Source of the DNA: Pseudoflavonifractor phocaeensis
GTDB taxonomy: Bacteria; Bacillota; Clostridia; Oscillospirales; Oscillospiraceae
Reading direction: 5' to 3'
Assembly: GCF_021531815.1 (NCBI RefSeq)
Contig: NZ_JADYUM010000002.1
Span: 153,191-217,190, forward strand
DNA length: 64,000 bases
Part shown: piece by piece, positions 51,942 to 59,751 of the stretch
Layout: each line of letters begins with the position of its first letter
Position numbering within the stretch: the first letter of the stretch is position 1
Made by a program: the position numbers and the translations under genes
The notes under the pieces: generated by a model
What the model was told of the DNA's origin: nothing
Seen by the model: the letters and a program-made list of their open reading frames with translations, nothing else
Database searches by the model: none

Positions 51942-52634
51942 ATGTATTATCCAAATATTTGCTCCGGCACGTTCCTGGCCCGGCCCAACCGCTTCATCGC
52001 CCATGTGGAGGTGGAGGGAAGGACGGAGGTGTGCCATGTGAAGAATACCGGGCGCTGCCGGGAGCTGCTGGTGCCCGGCTGCCGGGTGTATCTGGTGGAG
52101 AGCGGGAATCCGGCCCGCAAGACCCGGTATGACCTGGTGGCGGTGGAGAAGGAGGTCCCGGCGGGGACGCTGCTGATCAACATGGACTCCCAGGCACCCA
52201 ACAAAGTGTTCGGGGAGTGGGCCGCGTCCGGACAGTTCCGCCCGGGGCTTACGCTGCTGCGTCCGGAGACGTCCTATGGGAATTCTCGGTTTGACTATTA
52301 CTGGGAGGCCCCGGAACGGCGGGGCTTTGTGGAGGTGAAGGGGGTCACCTTGGAGGAGAACGGAGTGGTCCGCTTTCCCGACGCCCCCACCCAGCGGGGC
52401 GTCAAGCACCTGGAAGAGCTGGCGGCGGCCAAGGCGGCGGGCTACGAGGCGGCGGTGTGCTTCATCATCCAGATGGAGGGGATGCGCTGGCTGGAGCCCA
52501 ACGACGCCACCCATCTGGAGTTCGGCGCCGCCCTGCGCCGGGCGGCGGCGGCCGGGGTAGAGGTGCTGGCCCTGGAGTGCCATGTGACGCCGGACAGCCT
52601 GCGGGTAAAAAGTCCCGTCCCCGTGAGGCTCTGA
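51942..52634 (+). CDS. sfsA: SfsA family protein (sugar fermentation stimulation protein)
   Basis: This 230-residue protein has the SfsA pattern: FLARPNRFIAHVEVEGRTEV near residue 10, HVKNTGRCRELLVPG near 31, INMDSQAPNK near 78, RFDYYWEAPERRGFVEVKGV near 117, and FPDAPTQRGVKHLEEL near 144. SfsA has a nuclease-like fold (the D-x-x...E-V-K-G core is visible), although its cellular role is not settled. It is divergent from the EamA gene. Confidence 0.93.
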   Translation: MYYPNICSGTFLARPNRFIAHVEVEGRTEVCHVKNTGRCRELLVPGCRVYLVESGNPARKTRYDLVAVEKEVPAGTLLINMDSQAPNKVFGEWAASGQFRPGLTLLRPETSYGNSRFDYYWEAPERRGFVEVKGVTLEENGVVRFPDAPTQRGVKHLEELAAAKAAGYEAAVCFIIQMEGMRWLEPNDATHLEFGAALRRAAAAGVEVLALECHVTPDSLRVKSPVPVRL

Positions 52635-52913
52635 GGCGGGCGAAGAAGCTGTGCGCTTCTCCTTACGGATCGGTTGAAAACGAAATGTCCCCGGAGGGAC
52701 GGGGGAGAAGCGGCGTGATGGAGAAAACGGTCCGCAGCAGGAGGATGCTGTCAGTTTTTGACTGTATCCACGGAGGTATCCTGAAACTACGGAAGCGGTG
52801 AGCCACCGCTGGTATTTGCATTTTACACAAAAATTTCCTGCAAAAATGTACAAAAGAGACAGAGAGGGTACCGGGAGCATTTCATGGGATGTTCCAAAGT
52901 TGCCGTTGCCCCC
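52635..52913. other. 279-base gap without a recognisable gene
   Basis: The gap between sfsA and the amt promoter holds no convincing reading frame, RNA or repeat. Confidence 0.5.
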
Positions 52914-52942
52914 TTGACAGGGGGGGCTTGGCGGCGTAAACT
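52914..52942 (+). promoter_or_regulatory. sigma-A-like promoter of amt
   Basis: TTGACA at 52914-52919 and TAAACT at 52937-52942 with a 17-base spacer made mostly of G. The leader to the amt ATG is about 140 bases. Confidence 0.65.
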
Positions 52943-52956
52943 ACGGCACAAGCAAG

Positions 52957-52986
52957 GGCGCTGTGGTCAAGGTTGACCGCAGCGCC
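52957..52986 (+). terminator. first hairpin of the amt leader
   Basis: GGCGCTGTGGTCAA pairs with TTGACCGCAGCGCC (one G-T pair), followed by a pyrimidine run TCCTTTCTTT. It could be a weak terminator or a binding site for an RNA regulator. Confidence 0.6.
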
Positions 52987-53027
52987 TCCTTTCTTTCCGG
53001 TAAAGTGAGGGAGTTTCTTTCACGCAA

Positions 53028-53073
53028 AGACGCGTGCCCCGAAGTGTGTGCGGGGCCCGCGTCTAATTTTTTT
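53028..53073 (+). terminator. terminator directly before the amt ribosome binding site
   Basis: AGACGCG-TG-CCCCG pairs with CGGGG-CC-CGCGTCT and is followed by AATTTTTTT. The amt ribosome binding site (AGGGAG) begins at the next base. Full termination here would silence amt, so this is almost certainly an attenuator. Confidence 0.8.
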
Positions 53074-53088
53074 AGGGAGAGTGAGCGT

Positions 53089-54756
53089 ATGGATATGTCA
53101 GTATGGTTCCTGGTGGGCGCGGTTTTGGTGTTCTTCATGCAGTGTGGTTTCGCCATGGTGGAGACCGGCTTCACCCGGGCGAAAAACGCGGGCAACATCA
53201 TCATGAAGAACCTGATGGACTTCTGTATCGGCACAGTGGTCTTCACGTTCCTGGGCTACGGGATCATGAACGGAGAAAATTACTTGTTCGGTCTGATCGG
53301 CATGCCCGAATATCAGCTTTTCACTGACTTCTACGCATTTGATTGGTCCAATTTCTTCTTCCAGTTGGTCTTCTGTGCCACCGCCGCTACCATCGTGTCC
53401 GGCGCCATGGCGGAGCGGACCAAGTTTGCGGCCTACTGTGTGTACTCCGGCGTGATCAGCGCCATTGTCTATCCCATTGAGGCCGGCTGGGTCTGGAACG
53501 GACAGGGCTGGCTGGTGAGCTTCGGCTATGTGGACTTCGCCGGTTCCTCCGTCATCCATATGGTGGGCGGCCTGTCCGCGCTCATCGGCGCCTGGATGCT
53601 GGGCCCCCGGATCGGCAAATACACCAAAAAGAAGGACGGTTCCCTGGAGGTCAACGCCATCCCCGGCCACTCCCTGACCCTGGGCGCTCTGGGCTGCTTC
53701 ATCCTGTGGTTCTGCTGGTACGGCTTCAACGGCGCCGCAGCCTCTGACCCCGACCAGATGGCCCAGATCCTGGGCACCACCACCATCGCCCCTGCCGTGG
53801 CCACCGTGGCCTGCATGCTCTTTACCTGGTTCAAGAGCGGAAAGCCTGACGTGTCCATGTGTCTGAACGCCTCCCTGGCTGGCCTGGTGGCCATCACCGC
53901 TCCCTGCGCCACGGTAGATGCCTTTGGCTCTATTGTGATCGGCGCGGTGGCCGGCATCCTGGTGGTGATCGTAGTGGAAGTGATGGACTTCAAGCTCCAC
54001 ATCGATGACCCTGTGGGCGCTGTGGCGGTCCACTGTGCCAACGGCATCTGGGGCACCATCTCCGACGGCCTGTTCAACACCACCGACGGCCTGTTCTACG
54101 GCGGCGGTTTCTATCACCTGGGCGTCCAGTGCATGGGCGTGGCCGCCATTGCGGTCTATACCTGTGTGGCTATGTTTATCGTCTTCAAGATCATTGACGC
54201 CACCATCGGCCTCCGGGTCTCCGCCGAGGAGGAGATCATGGGTCTGGACATCACCGAGCACAACCTGGCTTCCGCCTATGCCGACTTCATCCCCTCCGCG
54301 CCCGGCGCCATCGGCGGCGAGGGCAGCTACGAGCCCGTGGACATCAGCGATCTGGCCCCTGTGCCTCTGAAGCCCAACACCGCTCTGGCGGCCGAGGGCA
54401 CCAAGATGACCAAGGTGACCATTATCTGCAAGGAGGAGCGCTTCTCCGCCCTGAAGGATACCATGGCTGCCATCGGCATCACCGGTATGACTGTCTCCAA
54501 CGTGATGGGCTGCGGCACCAAGCTGGGCAAGGTCGGCCAGTACCGCGGCGTCAAGATGAGCGTCAACCTCCGGCCCAAGATCCAGGTCGATATTGTGGTC
54601 ACCAAGGTGGACCCGGCTCTGGTGGTAGCCGCGGCCGAGAAGGTACTGCGCACCGGCGACCAGGGCGACGGCAAGATCTTCCTCTACAATGTGGAGAACG
54701 TGGTCAAGGTCCGTACCGGTGAAATGGATTACGATGCCCTCCAGGACGACGATTAA
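53089..54756 (+). CDS. amt: ammonium transporter with C-terminal PII domain
   Basis: This 555-residue fusion has an Amt/Rh channel over residues 1-410 (WFLVGAVLVFFMQCGFAMVE, TGFTRAKNAGNIIMKNLMDF, the pore stretch GGLSALIGAWMLGPR, and HCANGIWGTISDGLF). A linker and a PII signalling domain follow from residue 440 (MTKVTIICKEERFSALKDTM; T-loop GKVGQYRGVKMSVNLRPKIQ; B-loop RTGDQGDGKIF). PII proteins sense ATP, ADP and 2-oxoglutarate and gate Amt. The T-loop lacks the usual Tyr for uridylylation (RGVKMSV). ATG 53089 has AGGGAG upstream. Fusion makes a self-regulated channel. Confidence 0.95.
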   Translation: MDMSVWFLVGAVLVFFMQCGFAMVETGFTRAKNAGNIIMKNLMDFCIGTVVFTFLGYGIMNGENYLFGLIGMPEYQLFTDFYAFDWSNFFFQLVFCATAATIVSGAMAERTKFAAYCVYSGVISAIVYPIEAGWVWNGQGWLVSFGYVDFAGSSVIHMVGGLSALIGAWMLGPRIGKYTKKKDGSLEVNAIPGHSLTLGALGCFILWFCWYGFNGAAASDPDQMAQILGTTTIAPAVATVACMLFTWFKSGKPDVSMCLNASLAGLVAITAPCATVDAFGSIVIGAVAGILVVIVVEVMDFKLHIDDPVGAVAVHCANGIWGTISDGLFNTTDGLFYGGGFYHLGVQCMGVAAIAVYTCVAMFIVFKIIDATIGLRVSAEEEIMGLDITEHNLASAYADFIPSAPGAIGGEGSYEPVDISDLAPVPLKPNTALAAEGTKMTKVTIICKEERFSALKDTMAAIGITGMTVSNVMGCGTKLGKVGQYRGVKMSVNLRPKIQVDIVVTKVDPALVVAAAEKVLRTGDQGDGKIFLYNVENVVKVRTGEMDYDALQDDD

Positions 54757-54790
54757 CGTCGTTGTCCGTTCCTTTCCTCTTTCTCTAGTC

Positions 54791-54824
54791 AAGAGGCCCC
54801 GCCGTGTATGCGGCGGGGCTTCTT
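54791..54824 (+). terminator. terminator of amt
   Basis: AAGAGGCCCCGCCG pairs with CGGCGGGGCTTCTT around GTGTATG. Confidence 0.65.
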
Positions 54825-54833
54825 GGCAGTTTA

Positions 54834-54857
54834 AAAGGCCGCCGGAAGGCGGCCTTT
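54834..54857 (-). terminator. terminator of the membrane-protein gene
   Basis: AAAGGCCGCC and GGCGGCCTTT form a perfect stem around GGAA; on the minus strand TTTTAAA follows. Confidence 0.7.
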
Positions 54858-54860
54858 GGT

Positions 54861-55586
54861 TTACCGGAAACGGGGGGAACGGGGGAATTTGTAGCGGCAC
54901 AGCTGCTCTGTGCATTGGCCGCACTGGAGGCGGCGGTTGGAGCCGAACCAAAACCGCTCCGGGTGGCGGCGGAGGCGGACTTCCCACACAGCCAGCACCA
55001 GGACTCCCGTCCAGAACAGGGACTGGGCGTACCAGTGGGGGACGCACATGAGGGGGGCGGCCATCATCCAGGAGCCCCAGGCGAAAATGCGGCAGTTGAC
55101 GCAGCAGCGGTTCTTCATCAGAAAGGTCTGGAAGGGGCAGAAGAACAGCACGCACACCAGGTCGCACAAAAAGGCCAGGGCGCACAGCAGGGCAAGGTCA
55201 GGGATGTCCAAAACACCGCGGCGGTACAGCAGTCCGAAGGTCAGGTTGAGCGCCAGCCAGACCACGGCCACCTTGATCGCACCCCGGTCCTGCTGCCGCA
55301 GGGCCGCGCGCAGCTTGACGGCGTCATAGTTCGGTAGGGGGTCAAAGCCGGAGGGATACTGCTTGAGGCAGCCGGTGGTGAGTCCACTGTTGGGATTGAG
55401 CTGGACCAGCATGGAGGAGATGACCCCCAGCCACAGCAGCGCCCGCAGCCAGCCGCCGGGGCCTCCGGCGGTGAAGTCCAGCCATTGGGTGCGGAAACAA
55501 TAAGCCCAGGCCACCAGCAGAAAAACGGCCAACCGGAAGGCGAAATCCCGCAGGTAGCGCCGGGCCATGGGAGTGGGCGGAGACAA
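54861..55586 (-). CDS. predicted membrane protein of unknown function
   Basis: This 241-residue protein has about six hydrophobic segments (FAFRLAVFLLVAWAYCF, LRALLWLGVISSMLVQL, VAVVWLALNLTFGLLY, LALLCALAFLCDLVCVLFFC, SWMMAAPLMC, LFWTGVLVLAVWEV). Two cysteine groups, NRCCVNCRIFAWG and LQCGQCTEQLC, may bind metal on one membrane face. I recognise no named family. The TTG at 55586 is taken as start because AGGAGG lies eight bases before it; the first ATG is 18 bases further in. It lies just after recR. Confidence 0.65.
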   Translation of the reverse strand: MSPPTPMARRYLRDFAFRLAVFLLVAWAYCFRTQWLDFTAGGPGGWLRALLWLGVISSMLVQLNPNSGLTTGCLKQYPSGFDPLPNYDAVKLRAALRQQDRGAIKVAVVWLALNLTFGLLYRRGVLDIPDLALLCALAFLCDLVCVLFFCPFQTFLMKNRCCVNCRIFAWGSWMMAAPLMCVPHWYAQSLFWTGVLVLAVWEVRLRRHPERFWFGSNRRLQCGQCTEQLCRYKFPRSPRFR

Positions 55587-55625
55587 AAAAACGCCTCCTT
55601 TCTAAGCTATGGGAGGTTCGGACGG

Positions 55626-56228
55626 TTACATCTCCCGGCGGCCCTCCAGGGCACGCATGAGGGTGGCGTCGTCGGCGTACTCCAGGTGGCTGCCCACGGG
55701 GATGCCGTAGGCCAGCCGGGTCACCTTGACAGCGAAGGGTTTGAGCAGCCGGGACAGGTACATGGCGGTGGCCTCCCCCTCGGTGTCCGGGTTGGTGGCC
55801 ATGATGACCTCGGCCACGCCCCCGGCGGCCACCCGCTCCACCAGGGATTTGATGTGCAGGTCGTCGGGCCCCACGTGGTTCATGGGGGAGATGACCCCGT
55901 GGAGCACATGGTACAGTCCGCCGTACTCCCGGGAGCGCTCCATGGCTACCACGTCTTTGGGGTCGGCCACCACGCAGATCAGGGAGTGGTCCCGCTTGGG
56001 ACTGGAGCAGATGGCGCAGGGACCGTCTCCTTCGGTGAGGTTCTGGCAGACGGGGCAGCAGTGAATGGCGGTCTTGGCGTCCACGATGGCCTGGGCAAAG
56101 GCGTTGGCCTCCTCCTCGGACAGGGACAGGACGTAAAAGGCCAGCCGCTGGGCCGATTTCAGACCGATGCCGGGCAGCTTGGCAAAATGCTCCACCAGGT
56201 TTTCCAGAGCGGGGGGGAAATACTGCAT
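55626..56228 (-). CDS. recR: recombination mediator RecR
   Basis: This 200-residue RecR has the N-terminal helix-hairpin-helix (FAKLPGIGLKSAQRLAFYVL near residue 15), the C4 zinc finger (CPVC...CAIC near 57-72), the Toprim core (ICVVADPKDVVAMERS near 83; IMATNPDTEGEATAMYLSRL near 142) and a C-terminal GSHLEYADDATLMRAL. It loads RecA with RecO during gap repair. GGAGG precedes ATG 56228. Confidence 0.97.
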   Translation of the reverse strand: MQYFPPALENLVEHFAKLPGIGLKSAQRLAFYVLSLSEEEANAFAQAIVDAKTAIHCCPVCQNLTEGDGPCAICSSPKRDHSLICVVADPKDVVAMERSREYGGLYHVLHGVISPMNHVGPDDLHIKSLVERVAAGGVAEVIMATNPDTEGEATAMYLSRLLKPFAVKVTRLAYGIPVGSHLEYADDATLMRALEGRREM

Positions 56229-56340
56229 GGGGTGACCTCCAAAGGATGCACTGACACGCAGGGCGGGGCCTGACCCCGCTGTTCGTGGCAGCGCGGATAT
56301 TATGAGCGGCGGGGGCGAGCCCCCGCCCTACCAAACGGAT

Positions 56341-56985
56341 TTAAACACGCAGGGCCTGGATGGCGGCGGGGATATCGGCCGCGCCGTAGACAGCGGAGCC
56401 GGCCACCAGTACGTTGGCACCCGCCTCCACCACCAGGGGGGCGGTCTTGGGGGCGATGCCACCGTCCACCTCCAGCTCGCAGGCGGGGTTGTACTTCTCA
56501 ATGATGGCCCGGACCTGACGGATAGTGTCCAGCTGGGACTCCATGAAGGCCTGACCGCCGAAGCCGGGCTCCACCGTCATCACCAGCACCATGTCCAGCT
56601 CCTCAATGTAAGGCAGGATGGCGTTGGCGGAGGTGATGGGCCGCAGGGCCACCGCCTTCTTCACACCGCACTCCCCCATGATCTTCAGAGCCTGGGCGAT
56701 GCGGGTGGGGTGGTCGGCCTCCAGGTGGACGGACAGCAGGTCGGCCCCTGCCTTGGCGAAATCTTCGATATACCGCACCGGCTTGTCCACCATCAGGTGG
56801 ACGTCCAGAAACATGTCGGTGCACTTGCGGATGGACTTGACCACCGGGATACCGATGGTGATGTTGGGCACAAAGGCGCCGTCCATCACATCCACATGGA
56901 GGTAGTCGGCGGTGGATACCTTTTTAATATCCCGCTCCAGATTGACGAAGTCGGCGGAGAGGATCGAGGGGGCGATCTTGACCAT
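56341..56985 (-). CDS. rpe: ribulose-phosphate 3-epimerase
   Basis: This 214-residue TIM-barrel reads MVKIAPSILSADFVNLERDI, then the metal-site LHVDVMDGAFVPNITIG near residue 30, DVHLMVDKPVRYIEDFA near 64, and VEPGFGGQAFMESQLDTI near 138 and ELEVDGGIAPKTA near 170. It interconverts ribulose- and xylulose-5-phosphate in the pentose phosphate pathway. GAGGG precedes ATG 56985; longer frames add a low-complexity upstream region. Confidence 0.96.
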   Translation of the reverse strand: MVKIAPSILSADFVNLERDIKKVSTADYLHVDVMDGAFVPNITIGIPVVKSIRKCTDMFLDVHLMVDKPVRYIEDFAKAGADLLSVHLEADHPTRIAQALKIMGECGVKKAVALRPITSANAILPYIEELDMVLVMTVEPGFGGQAFMESQLDTIRQVRAIIEKYNPACELEVDGGIAPKTAPLVVEAGANVLVAGSAVYGAADIPAAIQALRV

Positions 56986-57180
56986 AACAGGTCCCTCACT
57001 TTCCAAAGAATGTGGCGGCGACAGGCCGGGGACAATTTGCTCCGGCCGCGCATAGGATACAGGGCGGAGAAGGGGAGCGCATGCCGCTCCCCGGGTGCCT
57101 CGGGACCGGGACCTGCTCCAGGCCCAGCCCACGGCCGAACCCTGTCCCGGCAGCCCGGACGGTCCGCCGCTTTCCGATAG

Positions 57181-57213
57181 CCGTCCGCCGGCGGGTCCCC
57201 TGCCGGCGGACGG
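57181..57213. terminator. hairpin between ilvA and rpe
   Basis: CCGTCCGCCGGC pairs perfectly with GCCGGCGGACGG. There is no T-run; it lies 18 bases past the ilvA stop. Confidence 0.5.
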
Positions 57214-57230
57214 CAGTGAGACGGCTGGGC

Positions 57231-58454
57231 TCAGGTGTAGAAATCGCCGGTGTCCGTTTCGGATACCTGGTAGCCCGCGTCCCGCATGGCGGCCAGGATC
57301 TGCTCCTTGTGGTCGTGGCCGAAGGCCTCCAGGGTGACCCGGAGCTCCACGCCGGACTGGCGGTTGATGTTGACGAACTGGTTGTGCTCCAGCTTGATGA
57401 TGTTGCCGCTGTTCCGGGCCAGCACTTCGGCCACCCGCAGCAGCTCGCCGGGGCGGTCAGGCAGCTGGACGGCAAAGGTGAAGATCCGGCCCCGGCAGAT
57501 CAGGCCGTGCTGGACCAGGGAGGCCATGGTGATCACGTCCATATTGCCGCCGGAGAGGACGGATACCACGTTTTTCCCCTGGCATTCCAGATGGCGCAGG
57601 GCGGCCACGGTGAGCAGGCCGGCGTTCTCCACCACCATCTTGTGCCGCTCCATCACGTCCAGGAAGGCCTCCACCAGCTCCCCGTCCTCCAGGGTCAGCA
57701 TCCGGTCCACGTTCTTCTGTACATAGGGGAAGACCTTGTCGCCGGGGGTCTTGACGGCGACGCCGTCGGCGATGGTGGTGGCGGTGGGCAGGGTGACCAC
57801 ATGGCCGGCCTTCAGACTGGCGGTCATAGAGGCGGCCCCGGTGGGCTCCACGCCGATGACCTCCACGTTGGGGTTGAGGAGCTTGGCCAGGGTGGACACG
57901 CCGGCGGCCAGGCCGCCGCCGCCGATGGGCACCAGAATGATGTCCACGTCGGGCAGGTCCTGGAAGATCTCGTAGGCGATGGTGCCCTGTCCGGTGGCCA
58001 GGGTCAGGTCGTTGAAGGGATGTACATAGGTCAGGCCCTGCTCTTCGGACAGCTTTGCGGCCAGCTCGGCGGCGTCGTCAAAGACCTCGCCGTGGAGGAC
58101 CACGTTGGCCCCGTAGTCCTTGGTGTTGTTCACCTTCACCAGGGGGGTGGTAGTGGGCATGACGATGGTGGCGGCCACTCCGGCGGCCTGGGCGGCGTAA
58201 GCCACGCCCTGGGCGTGGTTGCCGGCGGAGGCGGTGACCAGCCCACGGGCTTTTTCCTCCTCGGTGAGGGTACTGATCTTGAAATAGGCGCCCCGGATCT
58301 TATAGGCTCCGGTGACCTGCATGTTTTCCGGCTTCAGATAGACGTTGTTGCCGCAACTTTTAGAGAGATAGGGAGAGTGGATCAGCGGTGTGGGCCGCAG
58401 GACACCCTGGAGCACGCTCCGGGCGTTTTTGAATTGTTCAAGGGTCAGCATCAT
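57231..58454 (-). CDS. ilvA: threonine ammonia-lyase with C-terminal ACT domain
   Basis: This 407-residue PLP enzyme has the lysine in VTGAYKIRGAYFKIST near residue 50, SAGNHAQGVAYAAQ near 75, the glycine loop VPIGGGGLAAGVSTL near 177, and a C-terminal ACT domain (FAVQLPDRPGELLRVAEVLA, LRVTLEAFGHDHKEQILAAM). It deaminates threonine to 2-oxobutyrate. The short form with one ACT-like domain matches the catabolic/biosynthetic intermediate type of Clostridia. AAGGAG precedes the ATG pair at 58454. Confidence 0.94.
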   Translation of the reverse strand: MMLTLEQFKNARSVLQGVLRPTPLIHSPYLSKSCGNNVYLKPENMQVTGAYKIRGAYFKISTLTEEEKARGLVTASAGNHAQGVAYAAQAAGVAATIVMPTTTPLVKVNNTKDYGANVVLHGEVFDDAAELAAKLSEEQGLTYVHPFNDLTLATGQGTIAYEIFQDLPDVDIILVPIGGGGLAAGVSTLAKLLNPNVEVIGVEPTGAASMTASLKAGHVVTLPTATTIADGVAVKTPGDKVFPYVQKNVDRMLTLEDGELVEAFLDVMERHKMVVENAGLLTVAALRHLECQGKNVVSVLSGGNMDVITMASLVQHGLICRGRIFTFAVQLPDRPGELLRVAEVLARNSGNIIKLEHNQFVNINRQSGVELRVTLEAFGHDHKEQILAAMRDAGYQVSETDTGDFYT

Positions 58455-58629
58455 TGGGGCACTCCTTTAGTTGAAAAAAGTTCTGACAAAATCATACTCA
58501 ATCTTTTCCCAGAAGTCAATGCAAAGGACCCGCACAGGGCCAAATTTCTTGACACTCCTGATGCTCCGGAGGTACAATAAATAAAATCACTTTGTGTTCA
58601 GCGGCCCGGAGGGCAACGGAGGAAAAAAT

Positions 58630-59361
58630 ATGGCCAAGCATGTAAAACGTTCTGTCATCCCCATCTATCTTATCGGCGTGACCTGGCTGGTCTATGCCCT
58701 GCTGTTCTCTCTGCATACGGCGGTGCAGTTCATTACCTGCGCTGTGGTGTCCCTGGTGGTGTTTGTGGTGGCCAAGGCCGTTTTCCCGGACAAGGCCTAT
58801 GAGATTCCCGGTGAACCGGAGAAGAAGGCCGCGCCCAAGGAAGAAAAGAAGGCAGAACCCAAGTCCACCGGGAACCCGGAGATCGACGCCCTGATCAAGG
58901 AGCGGGACCGGGCCCTGTCTGAGATGCGCCGGCTCAATGAGAACATCCCGGATGAAAAGATCTCCGCCCAGATCGACCATCTGGAGGAGGTCACCCGGAA
59001 AATCATAGACCACGTGGCGGCCAACCCCAAGAAGCTGCCCCAGATCCGCCGCTTTATGGACTACTACCTGCCCACCACCCTGAAAATTCTGAACGTCTAT
59101 GACCGGATGGGCTCCACCGGCATCTCCGGGGAGAACATCGACGCCACCAAGGCCAAGGTGGAGTCCATGATGGACACCATCACCCAGGCCTATGACAAGC
59201 AGCTGGACGCTCTATTCGGGGAGGAGGCGCTGGACATCTCCACCGACATCACTGTGATGGAGAACCTGCTGGCCCGGGAGGGCTTCGGCAGCATGAACAT
59301 CAACAACAGCGCCAAGGACACCAAGGAGTCCGGCGGCGACGGCATCAAGCTGGAACTGTGA
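58630..59361 (+). CDS. XpaC-like (5-bromo-4-chloroindolyl phosphate hydrolysis family) membrane protein
   Basis: This 243-residue protein has two N-terminal membrane helices (VIPIYLIGVTWLVYALLFSL, FITCAVVSLVVFVVAKAVF), a charged linker rich in Lys and Glu, and a helical domain (LIKERDRALSEMRRLNENIP, KKLPQIRRFMDYYLPTTLKI, then LNVYDRM). That is typical of the XpaC family. XpaC genes often precede telA in Firmicutes, as here. Its biochemical role is unknown. GGAGG precedes ATG 58630. It starts a run of four plus-strand genes. Confidence 0.82.
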   Translation: MAKHVKRSVIPIYLIGVTWLVYALLFSLHTAVQFITCAVVSLVVFVVAKAVFPDKAYEIPGEPEKKAAPKEEKKAEPKSTGNPEIDALIKERDRALSEMRRLNENIPDEKISAQIDHLEEVTRKIIDHVAANPKKLPQIRRFMDYYLPTTLKILNVYDRMGSTGISGENIDATKAKVESMMDTITQAYDKQLDALFGEEALDISTDITVMENLLAREGFGSMNINNSAKDTKESGGDGIKLEL

Positions 59362-59370
59362 GGTGGGACC

Positions 59371-59577
59371 ATGACCTGGAAAAAGTGGCTGCTGCCCCTG
59401 CTGTGCGCCCTGATGGTGCTCATCAACGGGGGACAGCTGGCGGTGAAATTGGCCCAGCCGGACCACGGTTCCCTGCTGGGCCAGGGCTTGATGGCCCTGT
59501 TCTGGCTGGCCTTGGGAGTGCTGAGCCTCCGTGGCGCTTTGGCCGGAAAGAAGGACGAAGAGAACAAGAAGGAGTGA
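59371..59577 (+). CDS. small membrane protein of unknown function
   Basis: This 68-residue protein has two predicted transmembrane helices (KWLLPLLCALMVLINGGQLA and GLMALFWLALGVLSLRGALA) and a Lys/Glu-rich tail. A GAGGTGGG ribosome binding site overlaps the end of the upstream XpaC-like gene. No family is recognised. The position suggests a role with XpaC and TelA. Confidence 0.7.
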   Translation: MTWKKWLLPLLCALMVLINGGQLAVKLAQPDHGSLLGQGLMALFWLALGVLSLRGALAGKKDEENKKE

Positions 59578-59751
59578 CCGGAGGCAGAGAAGACCGGTAT
59601 GAAACGGGAACGCGAGCCCTGCACCGCTGGACATTTTTGGCGACGGTTGTTGGCGGTTCATTTGGGCACCGCTCCTGACTGCCGGTACCGCTGTCTTGTG
59701 TGTAATAAGAAAAACAATCAATCTGACGATATATATTAGGAGGAAACAAAT

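Noticed and set aside
53098..55185. Open frame of nearly 700 codons on the minus strand opposite amt
   Set aside because: Composition is dominated by His, Gly, Asp, Val and Ala from antisense codons. The Amt-PII protein on the plus strand explains the sequence.
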